Shown piece by piece: positions 42,825 to 52,113 of a stretch of DNA of 64,000 nt; position 1 is the first letter of the stretch; every line of letters starts with the position of its first letter. The notes under the pieces were generated by a model. That model did not search any database and was not told the DNA's origin. It was given only the letters and a program-made list of their open reading frames with translations. The DNA comes from Bacteroidales bacterium (GTDB taxonomy: Bacteria; Bacteroidota; Bacteroidia; Bacteroidales; VadinHA17), in contig JALONR010000019.1 in NCBI GenBank assembly GCA_025454815.1, positions 1-64,000 on the forward strand. Direction: 5' to 3'. A program made the position numbers and the translations under genes.

Positions 42825-44266
42825 AGCCGGTGAACAGGATGATACTGATAACTCTTTCATCCCTCCTGCTGGTCACGGCATGCACGAGACAGTCAGAGGA
42901 TGAGATCCAGGCTCCTGTAATATACTCCATATACCCGCTATCGGGTTATGAAGGAGAAAGCGTTACCATAAACGGATCGAACTTCAGCACTGACCCGGCA
43001 TTGAACATCATAACACTTGGAGGCAAAAAGGCAACCGTTACCTCTGCAACTACCGTACAACTTCTCTTCAGGGTTCCTCAGGGGATCACCCCTGGCAGAT
43101 ACCCTGCCTCCCTCACAGTGGACGGCATAACCACCGCCTCATCTCAGCTATTCGAAGTTAAGGAGAAGGAGGTGCAGATAACTGATCCTGATGTGCTGGC
43201 ATTTAATTACGCCATTGGCACACAAACCATAGGCCCTTCATATGGCTTTACAACCGATGACAGGCTGGTGGAAACTGCCAAAGCGATCCTGGGAATGGGG
43301 AGCAACATCCTGAAGATAACACTCAGTCCCGGCAGCTATAACATCACGGGCCGAAGTTATTCAAGCCTTACAGCACTCGTCAGGGATGACCCTTCATTCA
43401 GCGCCGTGCTCGATATGCCCTTCACCTATTTCTTCTTCTGGGCCCGCTCAAACTCAAACTGGGCAGACGGATACTCGGTCGCCGAGCGAATGGAAGACTC
43501 TGTACAGATAGCTGATCTGACAAATTACCTTATCACCAAATACAATAACTCAGGCCGGCAGTTTTTCATAGGTCACTGGGAAGGTGACTGGTATCTTCTG
43601 CCAAATTATGATGTCAATTATATCCCGTCAGACACCCGGATAGAAGGAATGATACAGTGGTACCGGACGAGGCAGAATGCGGTTGACGAAGCAAAACGCA
43701 CAACTGCTCACTTAAATGTTGAAGTCTTTACCTACTGCGAGGTAAACAGGGTTGTTGATGCCATGAACGGGTTGAGAAGGGTGACAAACTTCGTACTCCC
43801 GTATACGAACGTTGATTATGTTTCATACTCATCATATGATGCGCAGGGCCTGGGCCAGAATGACTACAACAATGTCCTGAACTATATTGAAGGTAACCTG
43901 CCGTCAAGGCCTCACATAACCGGCAAAAGGGTTTTTATCGGCGAGATGGGACGATGCGCACAGGATTTCTCCTTCTCAAAAACCCAGCATGAGTCGGTGA
44001 ACAGGGAAAATATCCGGAAAGCTCTTGCCTGGGGAGCGCCATTCATACTCTACTGGGAAATGTATAACAATGAGATAAAGGACGGCGTCCAGAGAGGATT
44101 CTGGCTGATTGACAACACCAATATAAAATGGCCTTTGTATGAGACCTTCTCATCTTTCTATCCGAAGGCAAAAAAATGGGTGTACAACCAGAAAACGTCC
44201 CTGAACCGAATGCCCACCAGGGAAGAATACAACAACTGGGCTTATTCAACACTATCCGATCCATGA
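42821..44266 (+). CDS. Lipoprotein with IPT/TIG domain and putative glycosidase domain (paralog B)
   Basis: The 481-residue lipoprotein has acceptor C21 (LLVTAC). Residues 32-113 match an IPT/TIG domain (PVIYSIYPLSGYEGESVTINGSNF), typical of surface glycan-binding proteins. The rest matches paralogs A and C at the key blocks: E254 in GHWEGDW, E307 in YCEVNRVVD, E375 in FIGEMG, WEMYNNE and RGFWLI. It is the most divergent of the three. The start overlaps the GH9 stop (ATGA) and its own stop overlaps the start of paralog C (ATGA), so translation is coupled. Confidence 0.75.
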   Translation: MKPVNRMILITLSSLLLVTACTRQSEDEIQAPVIYSIYPLSGYEGESVTINGSNFSTDPALNIITLGGKKATVTSATTVQLLFRVPQGITPGRYPASLTVDGITTASSQLFEVKEKEVQITDPDVLAFNYAIGTQTIGPSYGFTTDDRLVETAKAILGMGSNILKITLSPGSYNITGRSYSSLTALVRDDPSFSAVLDMPFTYFFFWARSNSNWADGYSVAERMEDSVQIADLTNYLITKYNNSGRQFFIGHWEGDWYLLPNYDVNYIPSDTRIEGMIQWYRTRQNAVDEAKRTTAHLNVEVFTYCEVNRVVDAMNGLRRVTNFVLPYTNVDYVSYSSYDAQGLGQNDYNNVLNYIEGNLPSRPHITGKRVFIGEMGRCAQDFSFSKTQHESVNRENIRKALAWGAPFILYWEMYNNEIKDGVQRGFWLIDNTNIKWPLYETFSSFYPKAKKWVYNQKTSLNRMPTREEYNNWAYSTLSDP

Positions 44267-45486
44267 AAAGAACTATCCTCACTCTGCTGTTAACGATTTT
44301 CCCGCTGATCATGTTCAGCCAGGAAAGAACAGAATCCGTTTTAACTGATCAGCAGATAATTGATCTTATTGAACAGCACAGACCCCTTAAATCCGGTGCG
44401 GTACCTCAGGGTATTGCAGAAAGACTGGGGGCTACTCATATGGACGGTCAGTATTATTTCACGGATGAACCCTACATTATTGAAGGTGCAAGGAAGCTGG
44501 ACTCACTGGGTTACGGGATACTTAAACTCTGGTTTGCAAAGGCCGATGGCAATGCCGGTGGTTACAGATATAATTCAGACTGGCAACTGACGAAAAGTAT
44601 GTCGCTAAAAGATCTGGCCATGCATCCTTACTACAGGACGGTTTTCGGCATGCCATTCAGCGTATTCGCACTTAACATCAATGAAGGATATGGAGGAGCT
44701 TCAGTCGCGGATCAGTCATCTCTCCTTGAACGAACAGAAAATGAGTTCTATGTCCTCACCATGTATCTCCTTGATGAATACAGGGACAGGGATGTGACTT
44801 TTATACTTGAGATGTGGGAAGGTGACTGGACGATGAGAGGCGGCACCCAACCCGATGCAATGTGGAAACAGAACGGTATTCCCCCTGACGCCGGAGTCAG
44901 GGTCAGGAATATGATTGACTGGGTAAGGGCCAGGCAAAACGGGGTTGACAGGGCACGGCGGGATGCGGGAGAAACCAGATGCAAAGTATATCATGCCGTG
45001 GAGGTTAATAAAGTATATGACGGACTTGAAGGTATACCATCCATTACAACATCAGTGCTTCCTGAGGTGAAAATTGATATGGTCTCCTGGTCAGCCTATG
45101 ACGGCAGGTCAGCTGACGGTATCAGAATGTACCGTGGAATAGACCATATCAGAAGCTACCTCAATCCCTCAGATTATATGAAGGGCAGGAAGATCGTATT
45201 CATCGGCGAGATCGGGTTGCCTGAGAATATCAACAACGAGACACGTGAGAGCGTTCGGATCTTCTGGGACCTGATGATGGGAGTGTACCTCGCACAGGAT
45301 ATTCCTTACATAATTCACTGGGAGCTTTTCTGCAACGAACCCAAGGTTGGTCCAAGGTCACAGGACCGGAATAAAACCGGCGATGAACTGAGAGGATTCT
45401 GGCTTATCAGGCCTGATGGCAGCAGCAGCTGGGCACAGGAATACATGGAAGAAATAACGGGCCTGTCACGTGATAAAAACAACTAA
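44263..45486 (+). CDS. Putative exported TIM-barrel glycosidase of unrecognised family (paralog C)
   Basis: The 407-residue product starts with a cleavable signal peptide (MKRTILTLLLTIFPLIMFSQ) and no lipobox, so it may be periplasmic, unlike paralogs A and B. It is closest to paralog A: HRPLKSGAVPQGIAERLGATHM corresponds to HRPLKGAEIPADIASRLGATHV. The conserved acidic residues are E186 in EMWEGDW, E247 in YHAVEVNKVYD and E316 in FIGEIGLPE, plus HWELFCNE and RGFWLIRPDGSSSW. The ATG at 44263 overlaps the previous stop. The next gene starts 14 bases later. Confidence 0.75.
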   Translation: MKRTILTLLLTIFPLIMFSQERTESVLTDQQIIDLIEQHRPLKSGAVPQGIAERLGATHMDGQYYFTDEPYIIEGARKLDSLGYGILKLWFAKADGNAGGYRYNSDWQLTKSMSLKDLAMHPYYRTVFGMPFSVFALNINEGYGGASVADQSSLLERTENEFYVLTMYLLDEYRDRDVTFILEMWEGDWTMRGGTQPDAMWKQNGIPPDAGVRVRNMIDWVRARQNGVDRARRDAGETRCKVYHAVEVNKVYDGLEGIPSITTSVLPEVKIDMVSWSAYDGRSADGIRMYRGIDHIRSYLNPSDYMKGRKIVFIGEIGLPENINNETRESVRIFWDLMMGVYLAQDIPYIIHWELFCNEPKVGPRSQDRNKTGDELRGFWLIRPDGSSSWAQEYMEEITGLSRDKNN

Positions 45487-45500
45487 CTCAAATATACCAG

Positions 45501-48344
45501 GTGAGTCTGATTAAAACAATAAAAGTGATAGTATCTGCCGCATGCCTGATCAGTCCCTGCGAGGCACAATTGCTCCCTGTGAACTTCGGTCTCACCCAGC
45601 CACAGGACCCCTCTTCCCTCCCTGTGTCCAGGGCACCGGTCCCGGTAACTGAGACCAGGCAAAAAACAAAGATTCCTGCAACCTGCGAGAAGATAAGTGC
45701 CTGTGATTATATTATTACATCAGGCTGGGAAATGGCAGAAGAACGAAAAGTGATCCCTGCCATTCATTCCCTCTTCTCTCCTGACTTCAATACTTCAGAC
45801 TGGTATAATGCCACTGTCCCCGGCACTGTGCTTACAACCCTCGTTGACCAGGGTGTATATCCTGACCCACTTTTCGGTCTGAATAACATGTATATACCTG
45901 ACACTCTTTGCCGGACGGACTGGTGGTACAGGCGCGTTCTGGACCTCCCGGAAGGAGCAGGTGGCAAGACCCTGTGGCTTCTGTTCAACGGCATCAACTA
46001 CAGGGCTGAAATATGGATGAACGGTGTACTCCTGGGACGCATCGACGGCGCATTCAGCAGGGGGTTGTTCAATATTACAGGAACCGTACGTTACGATTCA
46101 CCAAATGTAATTGCCGTTCACATCATCCCTCCTTCAAACCCCGGGATACCGCACGAAGAGTCTCTATCGACCGGTCCTGGTCCCAACGGCGGACAATTAT
46201 GCATGGACGGCCCTACATTTATCGCCTCCGAGGGATGGGATTGGGTGCCTGCAATACGTGACAGGAATATCGGCATATGGCAGGATGTAAAACTCAGGGT
46301 CACAGGACCGGTAACTTTGACTGACCCCCAGGTGATCACTGATCTTCCCCTGCCTGACACTTCCATTGCCAGGGTGACGGTACGGACAGGTATCCGTAAC
46401 AGTCTTGAAAGGGACGTCTCTGTCAGAGTGAACGGCACTATAGGCAGTGTCTCCTTCAGCATGCAGAAAGATCTGCCGGCCGGAGCGTCTGAGATTATCA
46501 GCTTTGATCCGGATGAGTATAAGCAACTCATCTTCGAAGATCCACAACTATGGTGGCCCGGCGGTTACGGTCAGCCATCACTTTATGATCTGCACCTGAG
46601 CGTGGTCACCGATGATGGAAGCCTCTCAGATGTTAAGGACTTACGCTTCGGGATAAGAGAATATACATACGAACTGGCCGTTGCGGATGATGACGGTTCA
46701 CTGAGACGTTTTGAATTCGATCCGCTGCTCGCCGGAGGCAGGGTCATCTTCAACAGCATTGACAGAGTTGATGCCGGAGGAGGTGTAAGCGTAATCGCCC
46801 GCAAAAGCATTACCGACACATCTGCGCTTAAAACTATTGACCATAAAAGCAGTAACCCCTTCCTGGTAATCAGGGTCAATGGCATTCCTGTCTACTGCAG
46901 GGGAGGCAACTGGGGCATGGACGATGCCATGAAGCGGGTTTCACGGGAAAGAATGGAACCGTACATGAAGCTTCACCGGGAGTCAGGTCTTAATATGATC
47001 AGAAACTGGACCGGTGAGAGCACAGGGGAGGTTTTTTACCAGTTGTGTGATGAGTACGGGATGATGGTCTGGAATGACTTCTGGTTGTCAACCGAGGGTT
47101 ATAACCTCTCTGTAAATGACAATGACCTCTTCATGGCAAATGCCACGGAGGTTGTAAAGAGGTTCAGAAACCATCCCTCCATCGCTGTATGGTGTCCGCG
47201 CAACGAGGGTTATGCCCCTCCTGCCCTGGAACTACGGCTGCAGAAACTGATTGCCGAAAATGACGGTACCCGCCTTTACCATGGAAACTCCCGTCACCTC
47301 AACCTCAGACCCAGCGGTCCATGGCACTTCTACCCTGACCCGTCTCGTTATGCAGACGACGCAGGCGGATTCAATACCGAGATAGGGATCCCGTCAGTCC
47401 CTGCTGCCAGCTCAATGCGCAGCATGATGGCTGAGGAGGATTTGTGGCCGGTAAGCGATGTATGGGCCTATCACGATTTTCATAACGGACAGAAGTCTTA
47501 CTGTGCCACCATTGAAGATCTCTACGGAGAGCCCACCGGAGTCGATGACTTCTGCAAAAAAGCACAAATGGTGAATTATGAAAGCCACCGGGCAATGTTT
47601 GAAGCATGGAACAGCAGGCTGTGGAACAATGTTACAGGGGTGCTTCTCTGGATGTCGCACCCTGCCTGGCCAAGTACTGACTGGCAGACCTATTCTTGGG
47701 ATTATGAAACGCCAGGCTCATACTTCGGTACCAAAAAAGCATGCGAACATCTGCATATCCAGATGACCCTTCATGACATGAATGTAAGCGTTGTAAATAC
47801 AACGCTGAAAAGATATGAAAGACTTAAAGTCGTTTGTGATGTTCATGATATCACCGGGAAAAGAATCAATAGTCTGACTGAATTTATTGATGTCAATGAA
47901 AATTCTGTCAGACAATGCTTTAATGTTTCAATCCCACCCGAATTGTCTGGTGTGTACCTGGTAAGGCTGACTCTCCTTGAAGGGACCAATATCCTTTCTA
48001 AAAATGATTACTGGCAAAGCTCCCTGAAGGAAAGGAAATTTGTGACTTTTAATACCATCGGTCAGGGTAAATTAACCGCCAGATCTTTGCCCTTAAAGAA
48101 TGGAAATACAGGTCTTATGATCCTCAACAGAGGCAAGGTGCCGGTAATCGGAATCAAACTCAACCTTATGGACAGCAACACTGGTGAGATTATCTTGCCG
48201 GCTTACTTCTCAGACGGGTACTTCAACCTGCTCCCGGGTGAAAAACGGATAATTGAAACGGAACAACCATACCGTGTAAACCGGGAATGCTATGTCACAG
48301 CCGAAGGATATAATCTCGGCTCAATGAAACTACTTAAGTTTTAG
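45501..48344 (+). CDS. Glycoside hydrolase family 2 protein (beta-mannosidase / exo-glucosaminidase type)
   Basis: The 947-residue exported protein starts at a GTG (MSLIKTIKVIVSAACLISPCEAQ). After a Pro-rich linker, a sugar-binding jelly roll (WYNATVPGTVLTTLVDQGVYPDPLFGLNN) resembles GH2 exo-beta-glucosaminidases and beta-mannosidases. The catalytic barrel shows SGLNMIRNWTGES, the acid/base E569 in VWCPRNEG (the usual WxGNEN is altered) and the nucleophile E627 in GGFNTEIGIPS. C-terminal beta domains follow. A specific substrate cannot be fixed. Beta-mannosidase activity would suit the GH130 gene in the same operon. Confidence 0.88.
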   Translation: MSLIKTIKVIVSAACLISPCEAQLLPVNFGLTQPQDPSSLPVSRAPVPVTETRQKTKIPATCEKISACDYIITSGWEMAEERKVIPAIHSLFSPDFNTSDWYNATVPGTVLTTLVDQGVYPDPLFGLNNMYIPDTLCRTDWWYRRVLDLPEGAGGKTLWLLFNGINYRAEIWMNGVLLGRIDGAFSRGLFNITGTVRYDSPNVIAVHIIPPSNPGIPHEESLSTGPGPNGGQLCMDGPTFIASEGWDWVPAIRDRNIGIWQDVKLRVTGPVTLTDPQVITDLPLPDTSIARVTVRTGIRNSLERDVSVRVNGTIGSVSFSMQKDLPAGASEIISFDPDEYKQLIFEDPQLWWPGGYGQPSLYDLHLSVVTDDGSLSDVKDLRFGIREYTYELAVADDDGSLRRFEFDPLLAGGRVIFNSIDRVDAGGGVSVIARKSITDTSALKTIDHKSSNPFLVIRVNGIPVYCRGGNWGMDDAMKRVSRERMEPYMKLHRESGLNMIRNWTGESTGEVFYQLCDEYGMMVWNDFWLSTEGYNLSVNDNDLFMANATEVVKRFRNHPSIAVWCPRNEGYAPPALELRLQKLIAENDGTRLYHGNSRHLNLRPSGPWHFYPDPSRYADDAGGFNTEIGIPSVPAASSMRSMMAEEDLWPVSDVWAYHDFHNGQKSYCATIEDLYGEPTGVDDFCKKAQMVNYESHRAMFEAWNSRLWNNVTGVLLWMSHPAWPSTDWQTYSWDYETPGSYFGTKKACEHLHIQMTLHDMNVSVVNTTLKRYERLKVVCDVHDITGKRINSLTEFIDVNENSVRQCFNVSIPPELSGVYLVRLTLLEGTNILSKNDYWQSSLKERKFVTFNTIGQGKLTARSLPLKNGNTGLMILNRGKVPVIGIKLNLMDSNTGEIILPAYFSDGYFNLLPGEKRIIETEQPYRVNRECYVTAEGYNLGSMKLLKF

Positions 48345-48392
48345 ACATATGAAAGTGCGTTTTATAAATACCGATACGAATAATCGAAGTTT

Positions 48393-50483
48393 ATGCTGAT
48401 CGTACACGTACTGATATCACTGATTCTTCTGGCATCAGTGCCAGGTTGCGAAAGGAAGAAGCCACTGCCGGCTGATGATGGCAGAACAGTGACTGACCGC
48501 AACAATCCCTCACCCGGAAATGAACTGATACAGGTATCCCCTGCAGATGTTAAACGGTTCTTTGCCGGGGCAGGCAAGCAGGGCATCCATCCAAGGCTTC
48601 TGTTCAGCAAAGATGGTATTGAGCAGATTAGAAACATGGCAGAGCGGGATGCATTCGTAAAACCAACTTACGATATGATCATTGCAAGGGCCGATGAAAT
48701 ACTTGCCACACCTGTTCTCGACTGGGGTCTCGACGGAGCAAATCTGAGAATCAGCAACATACACAAGATAAGTAATGATCAGATCCCTTACCTGGTACTT
48801 GCCTGGCAATTCACACGGGATACCAGATATGCTGAACGGTGCTGGCTACAGCTCGAGAGGATGTGCAGTTACCAGGACTGGGGGGCAGACAGGCATTTCC
48901 TCGACGCCGGCATAGCATCAAAGGGGGTGGCACTTGCTTATGACGGTTTGTATGATTACCTGAGTACGGAGCAGAAAAGCAGGCTGTCTGAAGCGGTACG
49001 AAGGCATGTCCTTGAACCGGGTCGCTCGCAGATCATTGAAGGCACGGGAGTGTGGAAATGGTATCTCACTGACAATAACTGGAACGGAATATGTCACGGA
49101 GGAATAATTATGGCGGCACTGGCCTGCTACGAGACTGATCCTGAGTTCATGAGTGAAGTCATCTCCCTGTCTGCTAACCTGATACCTCGTTTCCTTGAAT
49201 CATTCGAGCCTGACGGTGCCAGCGAGGAGGGAATGATGTACTGGGGCTACGGGCTGTCGAACACTTTTATAGCACTGGAGTCGATGAAACGCGTTCTCGG
49301 TACATCATTCGGGCTCGCCTCCATGAATGGCTTCATGAAAACCGGGTGGTTCCCCTATCTCGTCTCCGGTCCGGCCGGTACAGCCACCATGGGCGATGAC
49401 TACCTCTATTATGGTGTGCAAAATAAGTTCCTATCCTACTTCTGGTTCGCAGGCAACACGTCTGACGCCAGCCTTGCCAGGACGCATTACAATGCATGTA
49501 TGGAAAGGAACGCGAACAGGAATGAAAAAATGAACGGGTGGTTTGACATTCTCTTCTACGACCCCGCCCTTGTATCTGCAGGCAGCGCCGTGCCACCACC
49601 CGCTGCAGGATTCATCCGTGGTGCAGACTACATGTTCATCAGCGAGGATCCTTCCGACATAAACTCACTCTATGCAGGAATGCATGGAGGAGACAATAAT
49701 GCCAGCCATGGTCATCTCGATGCAGGAACTGTATTCATTCAGGCCCTGGGGGAGAATTTCATTGTAGGAAATCTGGGCCGTGAAGATCCGTACCCTTCTG
49801 ATTATTTCACAGTTACACCACCATTGTACAATGACAATCCGACGCGCAATGTATCTGCAAGAGGCAGATTCTCCTACTACAGGATAAGGACAGAATCAAA
49901 GAGCTGCCTGGTCTTCGATCCTGACGCAAGGCCTGAACAGAATCCTTACGGCGTTGCGCAAGTGACCGGCGAGGGCAATGATACCGAAGGCGGGTTCTAT
50001 GTCATCGACCTGACTGAATGCTACAACCGGGACGTGAATGAGTACAGCAGGGGAATTAAACTCAACCGGACCAGAAGGTTGGTTACACTCCGGGATGAAT
50101 TCATACCGAAAAGAAATTCAACAGTCTTCTGGCTGGCCCAAAGCCCGGCGACAGACAGCCTTGAGATCAGCCCGGACGGGAAAAAAGCCGCTATGACCAG
50201 GAACGGCAAAAAGCTTTATGCCTTTATCAGATCGCCCGAAAGTGCCGTATTTACAAAAGCAGACCGTTCCGGGGCAGAGATTGGATACCTCCCTGAAACT
50301 CAACCCGTCTTCTCTTCTTTCATGGCCGGAAAGAACAGTATCAACAAATGGTATGGCAAACTGATGATCAGGCTCACTGCCAAAGCCGGTGAAATGACTG
50401 TGATAAGTATTGATTTCTCACCATCAGGAGACATTTCGGCAACTGATGTTTCAAACCTTGAAAGCTGGACCACCACAAACTAA
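48393..50483 (+). CDS. Heparinase II/III-like polysaccharide lyase, lipoprotein
   Basis: The 696-residue product has lipobox VPGC with acceptor C19. An (alpha/alpha)-toroid region follows (IHPRLLFSKDGIEQIRNMAERD, TDNNWNGICHGGIIMAALA, EEGMMYWGYGLSNTFIALE). The heparinase II/III beta domain has HGGDNNASHGHLDAGTVFIQALGENF, where the conserved His of this family lies, and GNLGREDPY. The family cleaves uronic-acid-containing polysaccharides by beta-elimination. It implies a uronic acid in the PUL substrate, unless this member has changed function. Confidence 0.85.
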   Translation: MLIVHVLISLILLASVPGCERKKPLPADDGRTVTDRNNPSPGNELIQVSPADVKRFFAGAGKQGIHPRLLFSKDGIEQIRNMAERDAFVKPTYDMIIARADEILATPVLDWGLDGANLRISNIHKISNDQIPYLVLAWQFTRDTRYAERCWLQLERMCSYQDWGADRHFLDAGIASKGVALAYDGLYDYLSTEQKSRLSEAVRRHVLEPGRSQIIEGTGVWKWYLTDNNWNGICHGGIIMAALACYETDPEFMSEVISLSANLIPRFLESFEPDGASEEGMMYWGYGLSNTFIALESMKRVLGTSFGLASMNGFMKTGWFPYLVSGPAGTATMGDDYLYYGVQNKFLSYFWFAGNTSDASLARTHYNACMERNANRNEKMNGWFDILFYDPALVSAGSAVPPPAAGFIRGADYMFISEDPSDINSLYAGMHGGDNNASHGHLDAGTVFIQALGENFIVGNLGREDPYPSDYFTVTPPLYNDNPTRNVSARGRFSYYRIRTESKSCLVFDPDARPEQNPYGVAQVTGEGNDTEGGFYVIDLTECYNRDVNEYSRGIKLNRTRRLVTLRDEFIPKRNSTVFWLAQSPATDSLEISPDGKKAAMTRNGKKLYAFIRSPESAVFTKADRSGAEIGYLPETQPVFSSFMAGKNSINKWYGKLMIRLTAKAGEMTVISIDFSPSGDISATDVSNLESWTTTN

Positions 50484-50496
50484 CAAATACTTTGAA

Positions 50497-52101
50497 ATGA
50501 GACTCATGAGCCTAAATGGAATTACAGATATCAGCCTGATTGACATCTCAATCATAACCCTTTACCTGGTGGGAATCATCTGGTGGGGCCTGCGCAACGC
50601 TAAAAACAAATCATCAAAAGACTACTTTCTTGCCGGCAGGAACATGGGATGGGCAATGGTCGGCCTGGCGCTTTTCTCGGCAAGCATCTCAACATCAACA
50701 TTGATAGGCCATTCAGGCGCAACCTACAAGTACGGACTTGTGATTTTCAACTATAACCTTATCTCTGTGCTTGTCATGATCTTTTTCGCCTGGATATTTC
50801 TTCCCTTCTATATCAAATCCGGCATTTATACAATGCCTGAATTTCTTGAAAGAAGGTTTGACTCAAGATCAAAATTCTATTTCTCATCCATTTCTATTGT
50901 AGGCGGAGTCTTCATGGACATTGCAGCTACCCTGTACGGCAGTGCAATGATATTCAGCATTATATTCCCTGATATCAGCATCAGGACAGTAGTCATCATC
51001 TCTGCCCTGATTGTTGCATCATACACTATTCCCGGAGGCCTCGCATCAGTTATCAAAACTGAAGTTGTGCAGGCAGTTATTCTCATTATCGGATCAATGA
51101 TACTGGCCTTCCTGGCGTGGCATAACGTTGGAAGCTGGCAGGGTCTGGCGGAGCGGCTCGCCGATAGTGACAAACTTCACCTGATCAGAGGACTGAATGA
51201 TGAGGCTGTGCCATGGCCGGCAATGATCGTGGCCATTCCCATCCTCGGGTTCTATTTCTGGGGTAACAATCAGCAACTGGTACAGAGAGTACTATCCGCA
51301 AAATCAGTTGACAGCGGCCGGAAAGGGGTGCTGCTGACCGGCTTCCTGACAATGTTTACCCTTTACCTGATCTTCATCCCGGCACTGAGGGCCTTCATCG
51401 CATTCCCTGACACATCTCCTGCTGACGGAATCTACCCAAGAATGGTCACAACCTGGCTGCCGGTAGGCCTGCTGGGAATAATGCTGGCAGCGATGATCTC
51501 GGCACTTACTGCCAGCCTGAGCGGATGTCTCAACTCCCTGTCTACCCTTTTTACAATGGACTTCTACAGAAGGTTTAACCCGAAAGCTGATTCAAAAAAA
51601 CTGGTCAGGGTTGGCCAGATATCCGCGACGGTAATACTAACCCTCGGCGCCATTTGGGCCCCTTTCATAGAAAAATTCGGAACACTTGTTAATTATTACC
51701 AGCAACTACTTTCCTACGTCGGCCCCCCTATTGTGGCTGCTTTCATGCTGGGCCTATTCTGGAAAAGGGCTAATGCCACCGGGGTATTCGCCGGACTGAT
51801 GTCAACCATTGCGATTGCTTTATTTATGATGATGTACGGACTGAAACACACTTTTCTTGGTGATATCCATTTCCTGTATATGGCTCCGATCAACTTCACC
51901 GTAACCCTGATAATAATGATTGTGGTGAGCCTGCTGACCGGCAGTCCCCCTGAGGAAAAAACAAAGGGAATGACCCTGACAAGAGCTTTCTTCAGGGAAG
52001 AGGCAACGTCATTAAGGGGGGTCAGATGGTATAAAGACTTCAGGTTCTGGTCGGTGATGCTGGTGCTGTTCTGTCTTGTGATTTTATTCATTTACAAATA
52101 A
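50497..52101 (+). CDS. Sodium:solute symporter family protein (SSS)
   Basis: The 534-residue inner-membrane transporter has about 13-14 hydrophobic segments. The SSS pattern includes SKDYFLAGRNMGWAMVGLALFSASISTSTLIGHSGATYKYGL, FYIKSGIYTMPEFLERRF, GNNQQLVQRVLSAKSVDSGRKG and LAAMISALTASLSGCLNSLSTLFTMDF. I chose the ATG at 50497, 13 bases after the lyase stop, since a longer frame overlaps that gene. In this operon it probably imports a sugar or disaccharide released in the periplasm, for the cytoplasmic GH130. Confidence 0.93.
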   Translation: MRLMSLNGITDISLIDISIITLYLVGIIWWGLRNAKNKSSKDYFLAGRNMGWAMVGLALFSASISTSTLIGHSGATYKYGLVIFNYNLISVLVMIFFAWIFLPFYIKSGIYTMPEFLERRFDSRSKFYFSSISIVGGVFMDIAATLYGSAMIFSIIFPDISIRTVVIISALIVASYTIPGGLASVIKTEVVQAVILIIGSMILAFLAWHNVGSWQGLAERLADSDKLHLIRGLNDEAVPWPAMIVAIPILGFYFWGNNQQLVQRVLSAKSVDSGRKGVLLTGFLTMFTLYLIFIPALRAFIAFPDTSPADGIYPRMVTTWLPVGLLGIMLAAMISALTASLSGCLNSLSTLFTMDFYRRFNPKADSKKLVRVGQISATVILTLGAIWAPFIEKFGTLVNYYQQLLSYVGPPIVAAFMLGLFWKRANATGVFAGLMSTIAIALFMMMYGLKHTFLGDIHFLYMAPINFTVTLIIMIVVSLLTGSPPEEKTKGMTLTRAFFREEATSLRGVRWYKDFRFWSVMLVLFCLVILFIYK

Positions 52102-52113
52102 ACATTTATACCA

